This document shows, one piece after another, positions 25,755-34,688 of a stretch of DNA of 64,000 bases; position 1 is the stretch's first letter; each line of letters starts with the position of its first letter. The notes beneath the pieces were generated by a model, which ran no database searches, had not been told where the DNA came from, and worked only from the letters and a program-made list of their open reading frames with translations. The stretch is from Mariniphaga sp. Its GTDB lineage: Bacteria > Bacteroidota > Bacteroidia > Bacteroidales > Prolixibacteraceae. Both the position numbers and the translations under genes were made by a program. The stretch is taken from assembly GCA_025355585.1 (NCBI GenBank), contig JANXZJ010000193.1, positions 1 to 64,000 on the forward strand, read 5' to 3'.

Positions 25755-26456
25755 ATGATTAAAAGTTTTTTTGAATACCTGAAAAACCCTGTTACGAATG
25801 AAAATTCTGATTTATTTACCTTCAGAATTTATTTCAAACTAATCGGGATGTATTACCTGTTTCTGATTATTTCCTCCATTTTCTTGAAAATCACTATATC
25901 ATTTGATTTATTACCTGAATATTCTGTACCAAAAATAGATTCGTTCGCCCAATCAGGCTCGATCATCCTTTTCCTGTACGTAGTAATATTTGGCCCGCTC
26001 CTCGAAGAATTACTCTTCCGGTTGAATCTGAAAATAACGAAGCTGAACATCTCCGCATTTTTAACAGGCCTGTTAGTGTTGATTATTCAGGTGTCATTTT
26101 TCCGGAAGTTTCATTTTTTTATCTACCTGTCAATTATCCCCATTTTCGCATTGATTTACTACGCCATCAACCAATTTCATTTTCCAATTGACAAAATTGA
26201 CAATTTCGTAAAATCGAAATTCAGGTATGTCTTTCACTTTTCTGCCATTGTCTTCGGAATGATTCATTTGACCAACTATGCTACCATCTATTGGTGGATG
26301 ATTGTTCTGATTCCTTTTTTAACTGCCCCGTACATCGTAATGGGATATGTGTTTGGCTATGTGAGAATGAAGTATGGTTTTGCAAATGGCTTGTTAATGC
26401 ATTCAACCATAAATTTCATCAGCGTACTTCTTACGATGCCTATGCATTGGTTTTGA
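25755..26456 (+). CDS. CPBP-family intramembrane glutamic metalloprotease
   Basis: 233 residues with about seven transmembrane helices. The three motifs of the CPBP (CaaX protease and bacteriocin-processing) family are in order: E-E-L-L-F-R-L (EExxxR, about 83-88), F-G-M-I-H-L-T-N (FxxxH, about 172-176) and G-L-L-M-H-S-T-I-N-F (HxxxN, about 215-223). In bacteria these membrane proteases act on prenylated or bacteriocin-type substrates, or in self-immunity; the substrate here is unknown. The next gene is 80 bases downstream on the same strand. Confidence 0.88.
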   Translation: MIKSFFEYLKNPVTNENSDLFTFRIYFKLIGMYYLFLIISSIFLKITISFDLLPEYSVPKIDSFAQSGSIILFLYVVIFGPLLEELLFRLNLKITKLNISAFLTGLLVLIIQVSFFRKFHFFIYLSIIPIFALIYYAINQFHFPIDKIDNFVKSKFRYVFHFSAIVFGMIHLTNYATIYWWMIVLIPFLTAPYIVMGYVFGYVRMKYGFANGLLMHSTINFISVLLTMPMHWF

Positions 26457-26536
26457 TTTTTTCAATAAAATCACAAAGTTTATTCAGGGTATCGATCGGG
26501 TCATCTGTCCTAACAAAAACCTCAAAAATTAATCGC

Positions 26537-27139
26537 ATGGACCGATCACTCTTTCTCAAACGTATGGCCGGAGTTGGCTGTTGCGCTGCTATGGTTTCAA
26601 CACTAATAAGTACTGCTTATGCAGGAACATCTTCTCCTTCAACAACCAGGTCTTTTATACCGGGTGCTGCTCCTGATGACAAATCAGATGAATTGGCAAA
26701 TACCAAAATGGAGCGCGACTTTATCCTGAACTGGGTCAATGATTTGATGGATACAATGGATAAGGTTCTGGACGAAGAAACCTATATTAAGTTGATTGAA
26801 GGTTGTGGCCGTGGATGTTATAACCGTCACCAGTTTAAAAAGGATATTTCAATTGCCGCTCAGGGAGATCTTGATAAACTATTGATTGCCTATAAAAAGA
26901 ATTTCGAGGTATGGAAAGAGAATGATACTGTTCATATTCGGTATGGTGAGAAATCTCCCGGGTGTTATTGTCCCGTATTAAAGAATCAGGCATATAACAC
27001 AAAGGGGCTGCATTGTAATTGTACCAAAGCAACACACCAGGCAATCTTCGAAAATGCATTGGGAAGACCATTTAAGGTTGATATTCTCGAATCAATCAGG
27101 CGCGGAGGTCAGACCTGTCATTTTTTGGTGCATATTTAA
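26537..27139 (+). CDS. Exported cysteine-rich protein, unknown
   Basis: 200 residues from ATG 26537; the frame is open further upstream but overlaps the CPBP gene. The N-terminus (MDRSLFLKRMAGVGCCAAM) looks like a signal or membrane sequence resembling, but not matching, a twin-arginine motif. The mature part contains C-G-R-G-C-Y (about 100), S-P-G-C-Y-C-P-V (about 148), H-C-N-C-T-K (about 163), and a C-terminal E-S-I-R-R-G-G-Q-T-C-H-F. The C-terminus recalls the V4R-like/thiazoline carboxylate hydrolase ending E-x-x-x-x-G-x-x-x-C-x-F. Several cysteines suggest metal binding or disulfides. Not recognised further. Confidence 0.7.
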   Translation: MDRSLFLKRMAGVGCCAAMVSTLISTAYAGTSSPSTTRSFIPGAAPDDKSDELANTKMERDFILNWVNDLMDTMDKVLDEETYIKLIEGCGRGCYNRHQFKKDISIAAQGDLDKLLIAYKKNFEVWKENDTVHIRYGEKSPGCYCPVLKNQAYNTKGLHCNCTKATHQAIFENALGRPFKVDILESIRRGGQTCHFLVHI

Positions 27140-27163
27140 AAGTAAAGGTCATTCTTTACCCTG

Positions 27164-27195
27164 AAGGGGTTATAGATGAATAACCCTTTGTTTTC
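27164..27195 (+). terminator. Hairpin terminator after the cysteine-rich protein gene
   Basis: AAGGGGTTAT (27164-27173) pairs with ATAACCCTTT (27180-27189) with one G-U pair and a 6-base loop, then GTTTTCC. Confidence 0.65.
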
Positions 27196-27291
27196 CATCA
27201 GGACAAGCGCCTCTTCGACCGAGTGATTTTGCCTCCGGATACTTTGAATACATATCTACCGTCAGGTTATTCGCCAGACATGGCACACAAT

Positions 27292-27322
27292 AAAAAGACT
27301 GCCCGAACCAGGCAGTCTTTTT
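27292..27322 (-). terminator. Rho-independent terminator of susD
   Basis: A perfect 12-bp stem, AAAAAGACTGCC (27292-27303) with GGCAGTCTTTTT (27311-27322), has a 7-base loop. It ends in T on both strands. It lies 20 bases beyond the susD stop. Confidence 0.92.
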
Positions 27323-27341
27323 ATAGAACATCATCCAAAGA

Positions 27342-29312
27342 TCAATAATATCCCGGGTTTTGCATCTCTGCCATTGGAGGCTGAGGAGACAAACGGTCGG
27401 TATATGTATTCGGAATTGGCCTGAGTTTGTGGAAATCTTTAACAGCAAAAGCATCAGGATTATAAAGTTTTGCACGGGCAATCAATGTACCTGTACGCGC
27501 TAAATCTTCCCAGCGATTTAATTCGCCGTATAATTCACGGGCACGCTCTTCAAGCATCCAGTCTACAAAAGCATCAAATCCTGCACCTGAAGGTAATAGC
27601 GGGTTTACAACATCAGCCTGTGTTACCAGCATACTGGCCACTGTTGGTGTTGTTACATTGGCTCCTCCGTCAAGTGTGAAAATCTGCTTCGGTTTTTGTT
27701 CTCCATTAGCATATGCTGCACGTGTACGAACGATATTAATGTACTTAAGTGCATTTGTCCAGTCACCTTTACGGCCATAAGCTTCACCTGCGATCAGGTA
27801 AGTATCGGCTAAACGCATACGATGAAAGTTACGGGAACCAGCCTGGTAGTTGATATCAGGTCTTTGATCGTCGAGCCATTTAATCAATGTCGGGAAGTTA
27901 TTTACATCGTTTTTATCCACTGGGATAAGCAAATAAGGAGACTTTGCGATATCAGTCAGCATCTGACGGTAAGCAGCATCATTCAGCTTTGTTTGCTTTG
28001 GGGTGGTCGTTGTATAATAACTTAGTGCGCCATAATATTTCGAAGAGATATAGATGGCGGTATCACCCGTTTTGAATTTTGGCTTGCCTACAAGTTCTGC
28101 AGGTGTTGTATAAATAACATCTGTTTTTACTTCAGCGTTTGTAACAGGATCGATGTAATAGTATTTATCTTTCCAAACGTTTGTAGCAGCTGTGGTTGCA
28201 TTATTTGAAATATAATTCCATTTAAAGGTTTTATAAAAACGTGAATCGTTCAAATGATCCCAAAGTTTAGTGACCACCCTAGGATTGACACGTGTGCGTT
28301 TAAATGGGCGACCGTTGGGCTGATCACGGATCATACCTGCTTTTATATCATACTGCATTAAAAAATACAGGTGTAATTGATTTCCTCCGTCTGCAGTTGA
28401 GCTTCCTGCACCACTAAACAGGGCGTCTTTTGTGTACTCAACATCCCAGATAATTTCTTTGGAAACCTTTTGATTGTTCTGATCAAAAATACTCGAATAA
28501 TTGTTTTCCAACGAAAACTTACCTGAATCAATTACCTTCACAGCGTAAAAGGCTGCACTGTCCATGTCGGTTGCTTTACCGCCACGTTCTGCAAGATCGG
28601 CACTGCCGCGTGTCAGGTAAACCTTCGCCAATAAATGACTGGCAGACCATTTCGTAGCACGACCTCTATCGGTTTGTTGATAAACATCCGGCAAAACAGC
28701 GTAGGCGGCAACAAGATCCGAAATGATCTGATTATAAACGTCCTTCACAGGAGATCTTTTAAAATCTGTAATTACTTCAGTAATGTTACCCTTGATAACG
28801 AGCGGGACTGCACCATAATGCTGAACCAGATCGAAGTAATAAAAAGCACGCAGGAATTGAAGCTCTGCAGTCCGTTGTGTTTTCTGATCGGCTGTCATAT
28901 CTGGAACATCCGGCATAAACATCAACGCTGTATTGGCGCGGGTAATTGCCTTGTAATTGTTGTTCCAGAATTTATTTATCACATCCTGACTTGGGTTTAA
29001 AGAACTCTGGTATTTGTTGAATGGATCTTTGTTCCCCCCGTCAGCACCTTCCCAGGTAAAATCGGTCCCATATTCAGTCAGACAGAAATAGGCTTCCATA
29101 TTTCCGCCTGATGTGCTGTTACCTGCCTGGTTATATGAACCGCAGTACCAGCGCATGGCCTGATAAACACCGGTTACAGCAGCTTCCATCCCAACCTTTG
29201 TTTTGGGATAATCATAACCTACCTGTGTATATTTTTCTTCCTTCAGGTAATTATTGCAGGCAGTAGCCGCAAATAAAACCAGGATTAATATAAAATAGTA
29301 TATTCTTTTCAT
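27342..29312 (-). CDS. SusD/RagB-family outer-membrane glycan-binding lipoprotein
   Basis: 656 residues. Lipoprotein signal peptide with lipobox ATAC (Cys about residue 19). The SusD fold is shown by the N-terminal EEKYTQVGYDYPKTKVGMEAAVTGVYQAMRWY, the middle RTAELQFLRAFYYFDLVQHYGAVPLVI, and the C-terminal LEERARELYGELNRWEDLARTGTLIARA plus NPGY end. The family captures glycans or peptides at the cell surface and delivers them to the partner SusC transporter encoded immediately upstream (34-base spacing). The ligand is not readable; the nearby GH20 enzyme suggests an N-acetylhexosamine-containing glycan. Confidence 0.95.
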   Translation of the reverse strand: MKRIYYFILILVLFAATACNNYLKEEKYTQVGYDYPKTKVGMEAAVTGVYQAMRWYCGSYNQAGNSTSGGNMEAYFCLTEYGTDFTWEGADGGNKDPFNKYQSSLNPSQDVINKFWNNNYKAITRANTALMFMPDVPDMTADQKTQRTAELQFLRAFYYFDLVQHYGAVPLVIKGNITEVITDFKRSPVKDVYNQIISDLVAAYAVLPDVYQQTDRGRATKWSASHLLAKVYLTRGSADLAERGGKATDMDSAAFYAVKVIDSGKFSLENNYSSIFDQNNQKVSKEIIWDVEYTKDALFSGAGSSTADGGNQLHLYFLMQYDIKAGMIRDQPNGRPFKRTRVNPRVVTKLWDHLNDSRFYKTFKWNYISNNATTAATNVWKDKYYYIDPVTNAEVKTDVIYTTPAELVGKPKFKTGDTAIYISSKYYGALSYYTTTTPKQTKLNDAAYRQMLTDIAKSPYLLIPVDKNDVNNFPTLIKWLDDQRPDINYQAGSRNFHRMRLADTYLIAGEAYGRKGDWTNALKYINIVRTRAAYANGEQKPKQIFTLDGGANVTTPTVASMLVTQADVVNPLLPSGAGFDAFVDWMLEERARELYGELNRWEDLARTGTLIARAKLYNPDAFAVKDFHKLRPIPNTYTDRLSPQPPMAEMQNPGYY

Positions 29313-29346
29313 ATCGCTTTGTATAATTTACGTTTTAAGAGTCAGA

Positions 29347-32300
29347 TTACAAACTCATATTAATACCGAACATAAATGTACGAGGTGCCGGAACATTGAA
29401 ATTCGCACCGCTTTCAGGGTCTGTACCCGGGAATTTGGTAATGCAAAATCCATTCTGTACAGATACATACAATCTCAACTTTGTAATACCAACTTTTTTA
29501 ATCAAAAATTTTGGTAGAGTATAACCCAACGTTACATCACTTAAGCGTATAAATGAAGCTTCAAAATAATTCAAGGAACTCCTGTAGGCCGGATTTTCTA
29601 TTCCATTGTTCGGCCTTGGTGCCTCATTACTTCCGTTACTTGCAGTTGCATTCCCGGCAGCATCGTATGCTGTTACTCTCCAGTAATTTACTTTAATACT
29701 GTTGTACCGGCCATTAAAACTCAAACCGCGGTCATAGTTCAGCATATTACCGTAAGAACCATTCAACGAGAAATTGAAATCAAAGTCCTTATAGTTGATA
29801 TAGTTCGCAATATTGGCAGTAAATGTCGGACGTGGTGTTCCGATGATCACACGGTCAGCCTCAGTGATTTTATAGTCACCATTCGTATCCTGGATTTTAA
29901 TATCACCAGGTTTGAATGCTGTACCATATTTTGCCATCTCTGTTTCTTCGCCCAATTGCCATATTCCCAAAGCTTTATAGTCAAAGTAAACCGATAATGG
30001 TTGTCCGATAAACCAGCCGTTACCAACATCGTCTTTTGTTCCACCGTATAACTGAACAATTTCCTCTTTATTTCTTGCAAAGATAAAATCGGTACTCCAG
30101 CTAAAATCTTTTTTCTTGATGTTCTGGGTGTTGATTGTAACCTCAATCCCTTTGTTACGGGTTTTACCAATGTTATAAACCACACTGTTGAATCCCGATG
30201 TTTGAGGAAGTTGCCTGTCCATCAGCAAATTGGAAGTATTCTGCAGATAAACGTCGACAATACCGTTGATGCGACCATTAAAGAGTCCGAAATCAACACC
30301 GGCGTTCCATGCTTTGGTTGTTTCCCATCCAAGGTTCGGATTAGGCATTTCGTTCTGGTAAAATGCCATCACATTGTTACTTCCATAATTATATCGCGCA
30401 TAGTCGAGATTACCACCTGTTTTGTAAGGGTCAATGGCCGTATTGGCTGTAACACCATATCCAACCCTGAATTTTAAAGCGCTGATAACGGTGATGTTTT
30501 TCATAAACGATTCTTCACTGGCACGCCATGCAAAAGCAGCAGATGGGAACATTACCCATTTATTGCCTTCTGCCAGACGTGATGAACCATCATCACGAAT
30601 AGAAGCGGTCAGTAAATAACGGTCGTTGAAGCTGTAATTAAGACGTCCCATAAATGAAGCAAGCTGCCATTTTGTGTAATTACTGCTCACACTCGAAATG
30701 GTTGGCGCACTTCCGACATTGTACCACAACTGTGTTTCATAAGGAAGGTTCAATACATTGATCCTGTAAGACTCATATTTTTCCTGTTGAACAGATTGCA
30801 GCATTGTTACACCAAAAGTATGTTTCTTGATGGTCTTGTTCCAATATAAAAGGTTTTCCCATGTAAACATCGTACGTGTATCACCACCATTTTCTGCACG
30901 GGCAATACCGCCCTGACGGTCAGAACTGCGCGATCCATAAAAACGCTGGTCATAGTACGGACCAACATCGAGTCCAAAGTTTGAACGGAATTTAAAGTCA
31001 AATGGCAATTTTATTTCAGCATAGTAACTACCCATAAACCTGTCTTTGCGATATTTGACCTTCGCATTGTCAATATCAAGCAATGGATTCCATATCTGAG
31101 GATCATTTCCCGGACGGTTGAACATGACGCCATTTGCGTCATAAATATTTGCAAGAGGTGAAAGCCTGATCACATCATTGAATGCATTTGGACCATCGTT
31201 GCGATCGAAATGCGAGAATTGTGTCTGACCTCCGATTGTTACTCTGTCAGTAAGGTTCCAGTCAAAATTTACACGGGCTGAATAGCGTGAATAATCCTGT
31301 GTTTTAAGTAATCCCTTCTGATCGAAATAAGTTGCCGAAGCCATTACTTTCAATTTTTCAGTACCGCCACGGATACTGACTTCATGATTCGTGATTGTTC
31401 CTGTGCGCATTGCCTTGCCCAGCCAATCAGTCGTCTGTAAACGGTCGCCATGCCATGAACCATCCGGATCATATGCACCTTGCATCTTAAAAGCAATACC
31501 CGTCGGGTCGTTTTCCTGGCCAACAGGTATCATCAGTTTATCGGTATCAAAAGTTGGAACAACAGGTAATTTTCCTGCCTTACGATAAGCTTCACGTATA
31601 AAATCAACCCATTCAGGACCATTAAAAACGTCAACCATGTTTGCCGCTTGCTGAACGCCGTAATAACTGTTGTAATCAACAACAGCTTTACCCTCTTTCC
31701 CTTTTTTGGTTGTAATCAATACAACGCCGTTGGCGCCACGTGCACCATAAATAGCAGTTGCAGAAGCATCTTTCAAAATGTCGATGGTTTCGATATCCGA
31801 CTGGCTGATTTCACTTAATCCAACAACCAATGGCATACCATCCACAACATAAAGGGGATCATTGGTAGCCTTTAAAGAACGGTTACCACGAATCATCACA
31901 GTTGCATCGGCACCCGGCTTGGATTCTTTCTGTTGAATTACAACACCGGCCGCTTTTCCCTGTAATGCCTGAGCGGCACTAAAACTGGCCTTTTCCATGA
32001 GCTTTGCATTACTGACAGACGAAACCGAACCGGTTAAATCTTTTTTCTTCACTGTACCATATCCAACAACGACAACCTGTTCAACGTTTAAGTTCTCTTC
32101 TTCAAGAACAACGTTTAACTGGGTTTTTCCGTCTAATTTAACCTCCTGGGGGATAAATCCCACAAAAGAGAAAACCAGAACAGAATTGGCGTTGGGTACT
32201 TCAATGCTAAACGCACCATTTGAACTCGTTATCATTCCAACAGTCGTCCCTTTTACAACAACGTTAACTCCCGGTATGGCCTGACCATCCGTTTTGGAAG

Positions 32301-32466
32301 TAACTGTTCCTGTAACTTTAATACCTGCATTGGCCATCAATAGTTCGGGCGAACCATTGGTTCCGGGATGGACTTTAGCAGTAACCTGAAGAAATCCCAA
32401 GAGGATAAAAAGAAAGGTCATCTTCATAATTAGTGCGGTTTTTTTCTTAAATAATTTTTTTTCCAT
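29347..32466 (-). CDS. SusC/RagA-family TonB-linked outer-membrane transporter
   Basis: 1,039 residues from the ATG giving MEKKLFKKKTALIMKM; 22 further codons are open upstream. Domains in order: signal peptide, a carboxypeptidase-like domain (GIKVTGTVTSKTDGQAIPGVNVVVKGTTVGMITS, about 45-78), the TonB box and plug (VVVVGYGTVKKKDLTGSVSSV about 125-145, then YVVDGMPLVVG and ATAIYGARGANGVVLITTKKG), then a large 22-strand barrel to the C-terminal NVPAPRTFMFGINMSL. It imports the glycan captured by SusD using TonB energy. No anti-sigma/sigma, hybrid two-component or SusR regulator gene is adjacent. Confidence 0.96.
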   Translation of the reverse strand: MEKKLFKKKTALIMKMTFLFILLGFLQVTAKVHPGTNGSPELLMANAGIKVTGTVTSKTDGQAIPGVNVVVKGTTVGMITSSNGAFSIEVPNANSVLVFSFVGFIPQEVKLDGKTQLNVVLEEENLNVEQVVVVGYGTVKKKDLTGSVSSVSNAKLMEKASFSAAQALQGKAAGVVIQQKESKPGADATVMIRGNRSLKATNDPLYVVDGMPLVVGLSEISQSDIETIDILKDASATAIYGARGANGVVLITTKKGKEGKAVVDYNSYYGVQQAANMVDVFNGPEWVDFIREAYRKAGKLPVVPTFDTDKLMIPVGQENDPTGIAFKMQGAYDPDGSWHGDRLQTTDWLGKAMRTGTITNHEVSIRGGTEKLKVMASATYFDQKGLLKTQDYSRYSARVNFDWNLTDRVTIGGQTQFSHFDRNDGPNAFNDVIRLSPLANIYDANGVMFNRPGNDPQIWNPLLDIDNAKVKYRKDRFMGSYYAEIKLPFDFKFRSNFGLDVGPYYDQRFYGSRSSDRQGGIARAENGGDTRTMFTWENLLYWNKTIKKHTFGVTMLQSVQQEKYESYRINVLNLPYETQLWYNVGSAPTISSVSSNYTKWQLASFMGRLNYSFNDRYLLTASIRDDGSSRLAEGNKWVMFPSAAFAWRASEESFMKNITVISALKFRVGYGVTANTAIDPYKTGGNLDYARYNYGSNNVMAFYQNEMPNPNLGWETTKAWNAGVDFGLFNGRINGIVDVYLQNTSNLLMDRQLPQTSGFNSVVYNIGKTRNKGIEVTINTQNIKKKDFSWSTDFIFARNKEEIVQLYGGTKDDVGNGWFIGQPLSVYFDYKALGIWQLGEETEMAKYGTAFKPGDIKIQDTNGDYKITEADRVIIGTPRPTFTANIANYINYKDFDFNFSLNGSYGNMLNYDRGLSFNGRYNSIKVNYWRVTAYDAAGNATASNGSNEAPRPNNGIENPAYRSSLNYFEASFIRLSDVTLGYTLPKFLIKKVGITKLRLYVSVQNGFCITKFPGTDPESGANFNVPAPRTFMFGINMSL

Positions 32467-33352
32467 AATTTTGCAACGTTTAAATAGTTCTACAATACAA
32501 TGCTTTAGGTCTAAAGCAGACCACTGCAACAATAAAAAAATCTTTCAGTTATTCGGCAAACATCGCCGTATATTCATTTTTTTTCGATTCTATTTTCTGT
32601 AGAAAAATGTGTATCTCTTTTGAGCTCCTCCTTTCTTTTGCTAATTATTACTGTTCGTTTTTTGGTTATTCGATTGTTTTTTAAAGTCTTGAAATAGATG
32701 TTATCACTACTACATCCGCTCGTTTGCGCACACGGATATCGAACAAAACTTTCTTAACCGGGTTACAATTCTTTTAATTTTATGCTGTGTAGTTGAAATA
32801 TTTTTTTATTCCTAAATCAATTCAGTTATTCTTTCAAAAGTTTACTATTTCTGAAAACTTCAATTTGTCAGTTCTGCGTATCTTTTGGTGATCTAATGTA
32901 GCTGTTAATGTTTTGTTAATCAGTGTTATTCTACTTAAGGAGTTGTACGGTCGGTAAATTTTAACCCATAAATACATTTTTTAACACTGCAAATATATTG
33001 AAATAATTCAATTAAGTATCAGGCCCCTTTTTTTTCTTAAAATTGTTGGTTTATGAAAGAGGAAACAGATTTGATGTTGAAATTGTTTTTGATTCCTGAT
33101 CCTGTTTGCACAGTATCGAACAATTGGCAGATTTTGAACAATGGTTGTTTGTGTTGAGTCTTCATTCCTTCTTCAGATTTAAGATTTTAAAGCAGTCCTT
33201 TTTATCTTTCAGACACCAAATACATTCAAAATAATATTCGCCAAATCTGAAATAACCGAAAAAAATAATGACTGACAATAATCTTTTACACCTCCTCATT
33301 TTATAAACCTCGCATGAACATTGAACACTTAAAAATAAAAATTATCAATTAT
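32467..33352. other. Long AT-rich intergenic region upstream of susC
   Basis: Almost 900 bases without a supported gene on either strand. It should contain the susC promoter (minus strand). A CAAATATA at 32988-32995 is a possible -7 box on the minus strand, but I find no matching -33. Small open frames here are AT-composition noise. Confidence 0.45.
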
Positions 33353-33368
33353 CCCGGTAAACACTGGT
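33353..33368 (+). promoter_or_regulatory. Shared 16-base element, copy 2
   Basis: CCCGGTAAACACTGGT is identical to 11847-11862 and lies 148 bases before the start codon of the paralogous gene. The flanking bases differ apart from a nearby TGAA. No good -33/-7 pair was found between it and the gene; TAATTTTA at 33457-33464 is the best -7 candidate. Confidence 0.7.
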
Positions 33369-33515
33369 TATGAAGATATATTTTAAAATTATCTATCATT
33401 ATTTTACTTTTTTCTGAAACTTTTTTCGTTGGAACCAGTATGAATAGAATACAGACTAATTTTACGCAAACAGGTATTTTATTTCTTCATTAATTAATCA
33501 ATAAATTTTAAAGTT

Positions 33516-34259
33516 ATGGCAAGTCGTTCAGAAATGGGCCATGCAAAAAATGTGGCCAACTTTAATGTTTTAATTGCTTTCATTCTGAGTTATCTTGATG
33601 TTTTCAAACCTTCGAGAGCCGCTATTGAGTATGCATCGCTTCAGGTTGTTGCAGAAAATGCAAAAAATTCAATGGAAAATGTAAATGATGCCTCTTCAGC
33701 AAACAATGGTGCCAAAGCAGCGCGTGTAGTGGCCTTTAGGCCATTTAGTAAGCTGATCACCAGGATAATCAATTCCGTCCGATCGACAGATACCTCAAAG
33801 GAAGTCGATAACCAGGTTCGTACATTGGTACGAAAACTTCGCGGTACAAGGGCTACTCCAAAGAAATCGGAAGAAGAAAAGAAAGTACTTGCTGCCGCAG
33901 GTACCGAAGTGGTTGAAATATCAGCATCGCAAATGGGTTTCGATGATCGCCTGGAAAATTTCGATAAGCTGATCAGACTGTTAGCTGGTATTTCTCTTTA
34001 TGCACCGAACGAAACAGAATTAAAACTCTCGGAACTCTCCGCCTACAACGATCAGTTAAACATGCTGAATAAAGAGGTTGTTCGAACCGAATTAAGCTTG
34101 GGAAAGGCCCGGAATTTAAGACAGGAAGTACTCTATAAGGATAAGACAGGGCTTGTCGATCTGGCATTAGACACCAAAAGTTATATTCGGTCGCTGTTCG
34201 GCGCAACAAGCAAGGAATACAAACAAATATCAAAATTAAAATTCATTATTGTAAAGTAA
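33516..34259 (+). CDS. Repeat-array-associated helical protein, copy 2 (unknown family)
   Basis: 247 residues, paralogue of the protein at 12004, with no signal peptide and no recognised domain. Helical throughout by composition. A strongly basic stretch sits in the middle (VRTLVRKLRGTRATPKK, about 106-122), followed by a conserved DDRLENFDKLIRLLA core (about 145-160), Y-A-P-N-E, SLGKARNLR, and a C-terminal SLFGATSKEYKQISKLKF. The basic patch would suit nucleic-acid contact, but that is inference. It lies in the divergent gap between susC and the GH20 gene, unrelated in function to both. It is followed by the shared-core hairpin and an array of 21-bp repeats. Confidence 0.85.
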   Translation: MASRSEMGHAKNVANFNVLIAFILSYLDVFKPSRAAIEYASLQVVAENAKNSMENVNDASSANNGAKAARVVAFRPFSKLITRIINSVRSTDTSKEVDNQVRTLVRKLRGTRATPKKSEEEKKVLAAAGTEVVEISASQMGFDDRLENFDKLIRLLAGISLYAPNETELKLSELSAYNDQLNMLNKEVVRTELSLGKARNLRQEVLYKDKTGLVDLALDTKSYIRSLFGATSKEYKQISKLKFIIVK

Positions 34260-34317
34260 TGATAAAGCATTAAGGTTCAGTTTTTTCTGTAAATTCGAGG
34301 CGCGCTTTATATATCTC

Positions 34318-34357
34318 AACTGCGGTTATCTTTTTGATAATCGCAGTTTTATTTTTT
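34318..34357 (+). terminator. Hairpin terminator between module gene and repeat array, copy 2
   Basis: A 13-bp stem, AACTGCGGTTATC (34318-34330) with GATAATCGCAGTT (34336-34348), has one G-U pair and the loop TTTTT; TTATTTTTT follows. It shares the ACTGCG/CGCAGT core and the position (59 bases after the stop) with the hairpin at 12805. Confidence 0.9.
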
Positions 34358-34383
34358 CCCCCATTGATTTTGAGTCGATGTCC

Positions 34384-34593
34384 TGCACTTTGTGTTTTGC
34401 TTTCTGCACTTTGTGTTTTTGCTCCTGCACTTTGTGTTTTTGCTCCTGCACTTTGTTTTTTTGCTCCTGCACTTTGTTTTTTTGCTCCTGCACTTTGTTT
34501 TTTTGCTCCTGCACTTTGTTTTTTTGCTCTTGCACTTTGTTTTTTTGCTCCTGCACTTTGTTTTTTTGCTTCTGCAACTTATTATTTAAGAAC
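34384..34593. repeat. 21-bp tandem repeat array 2, about 10 units
   Basis: Nine well-preserved units of 21 bp and one decayed unit. Each unit begins TGCACTTTGT; units 2-9 continue with a T-rich block and end GCTCC, GCTCT or GCTTC. Units 2 and 3 have GTGTTTTTGC; units 4-9 have GTTTTTTTGC, so identical units are adjacent as expected from recent tandem duplication. On the minus strand one frame encodes the heptad K-V-Q-E-Q-K-N. There are no spacers. The array starts 36 bases after the terminator stem. Confidence 0.95.
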
Positions 34594-34610
34594 TTCAGGG
34601 ACATGCCAAC

Positions 34611-34644
34611 AAAAAAAACGGACATCTTTTCAGACAGCCGTTTT
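34611..34644 (-). terminator. Terminator of the GH20 gene
   Basis: AAACGG (34616-34621) and CCGTTT (34638-34643) form the base of a hairpin. On the minus strand it is followed by a run of eight T. It lies between array 2 and the GH20 stop. Confidence 0.6.
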
Positions 34645-34688
34645 ATATTCATTTATTTTCTTCAGATAACCGAAGAAAATCATCCGTT

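Noticed and set aside
27170-27481. Minus-strand frame at the end of susD
   Set aside because: Contains two terminator hairpins and overlaps susD.
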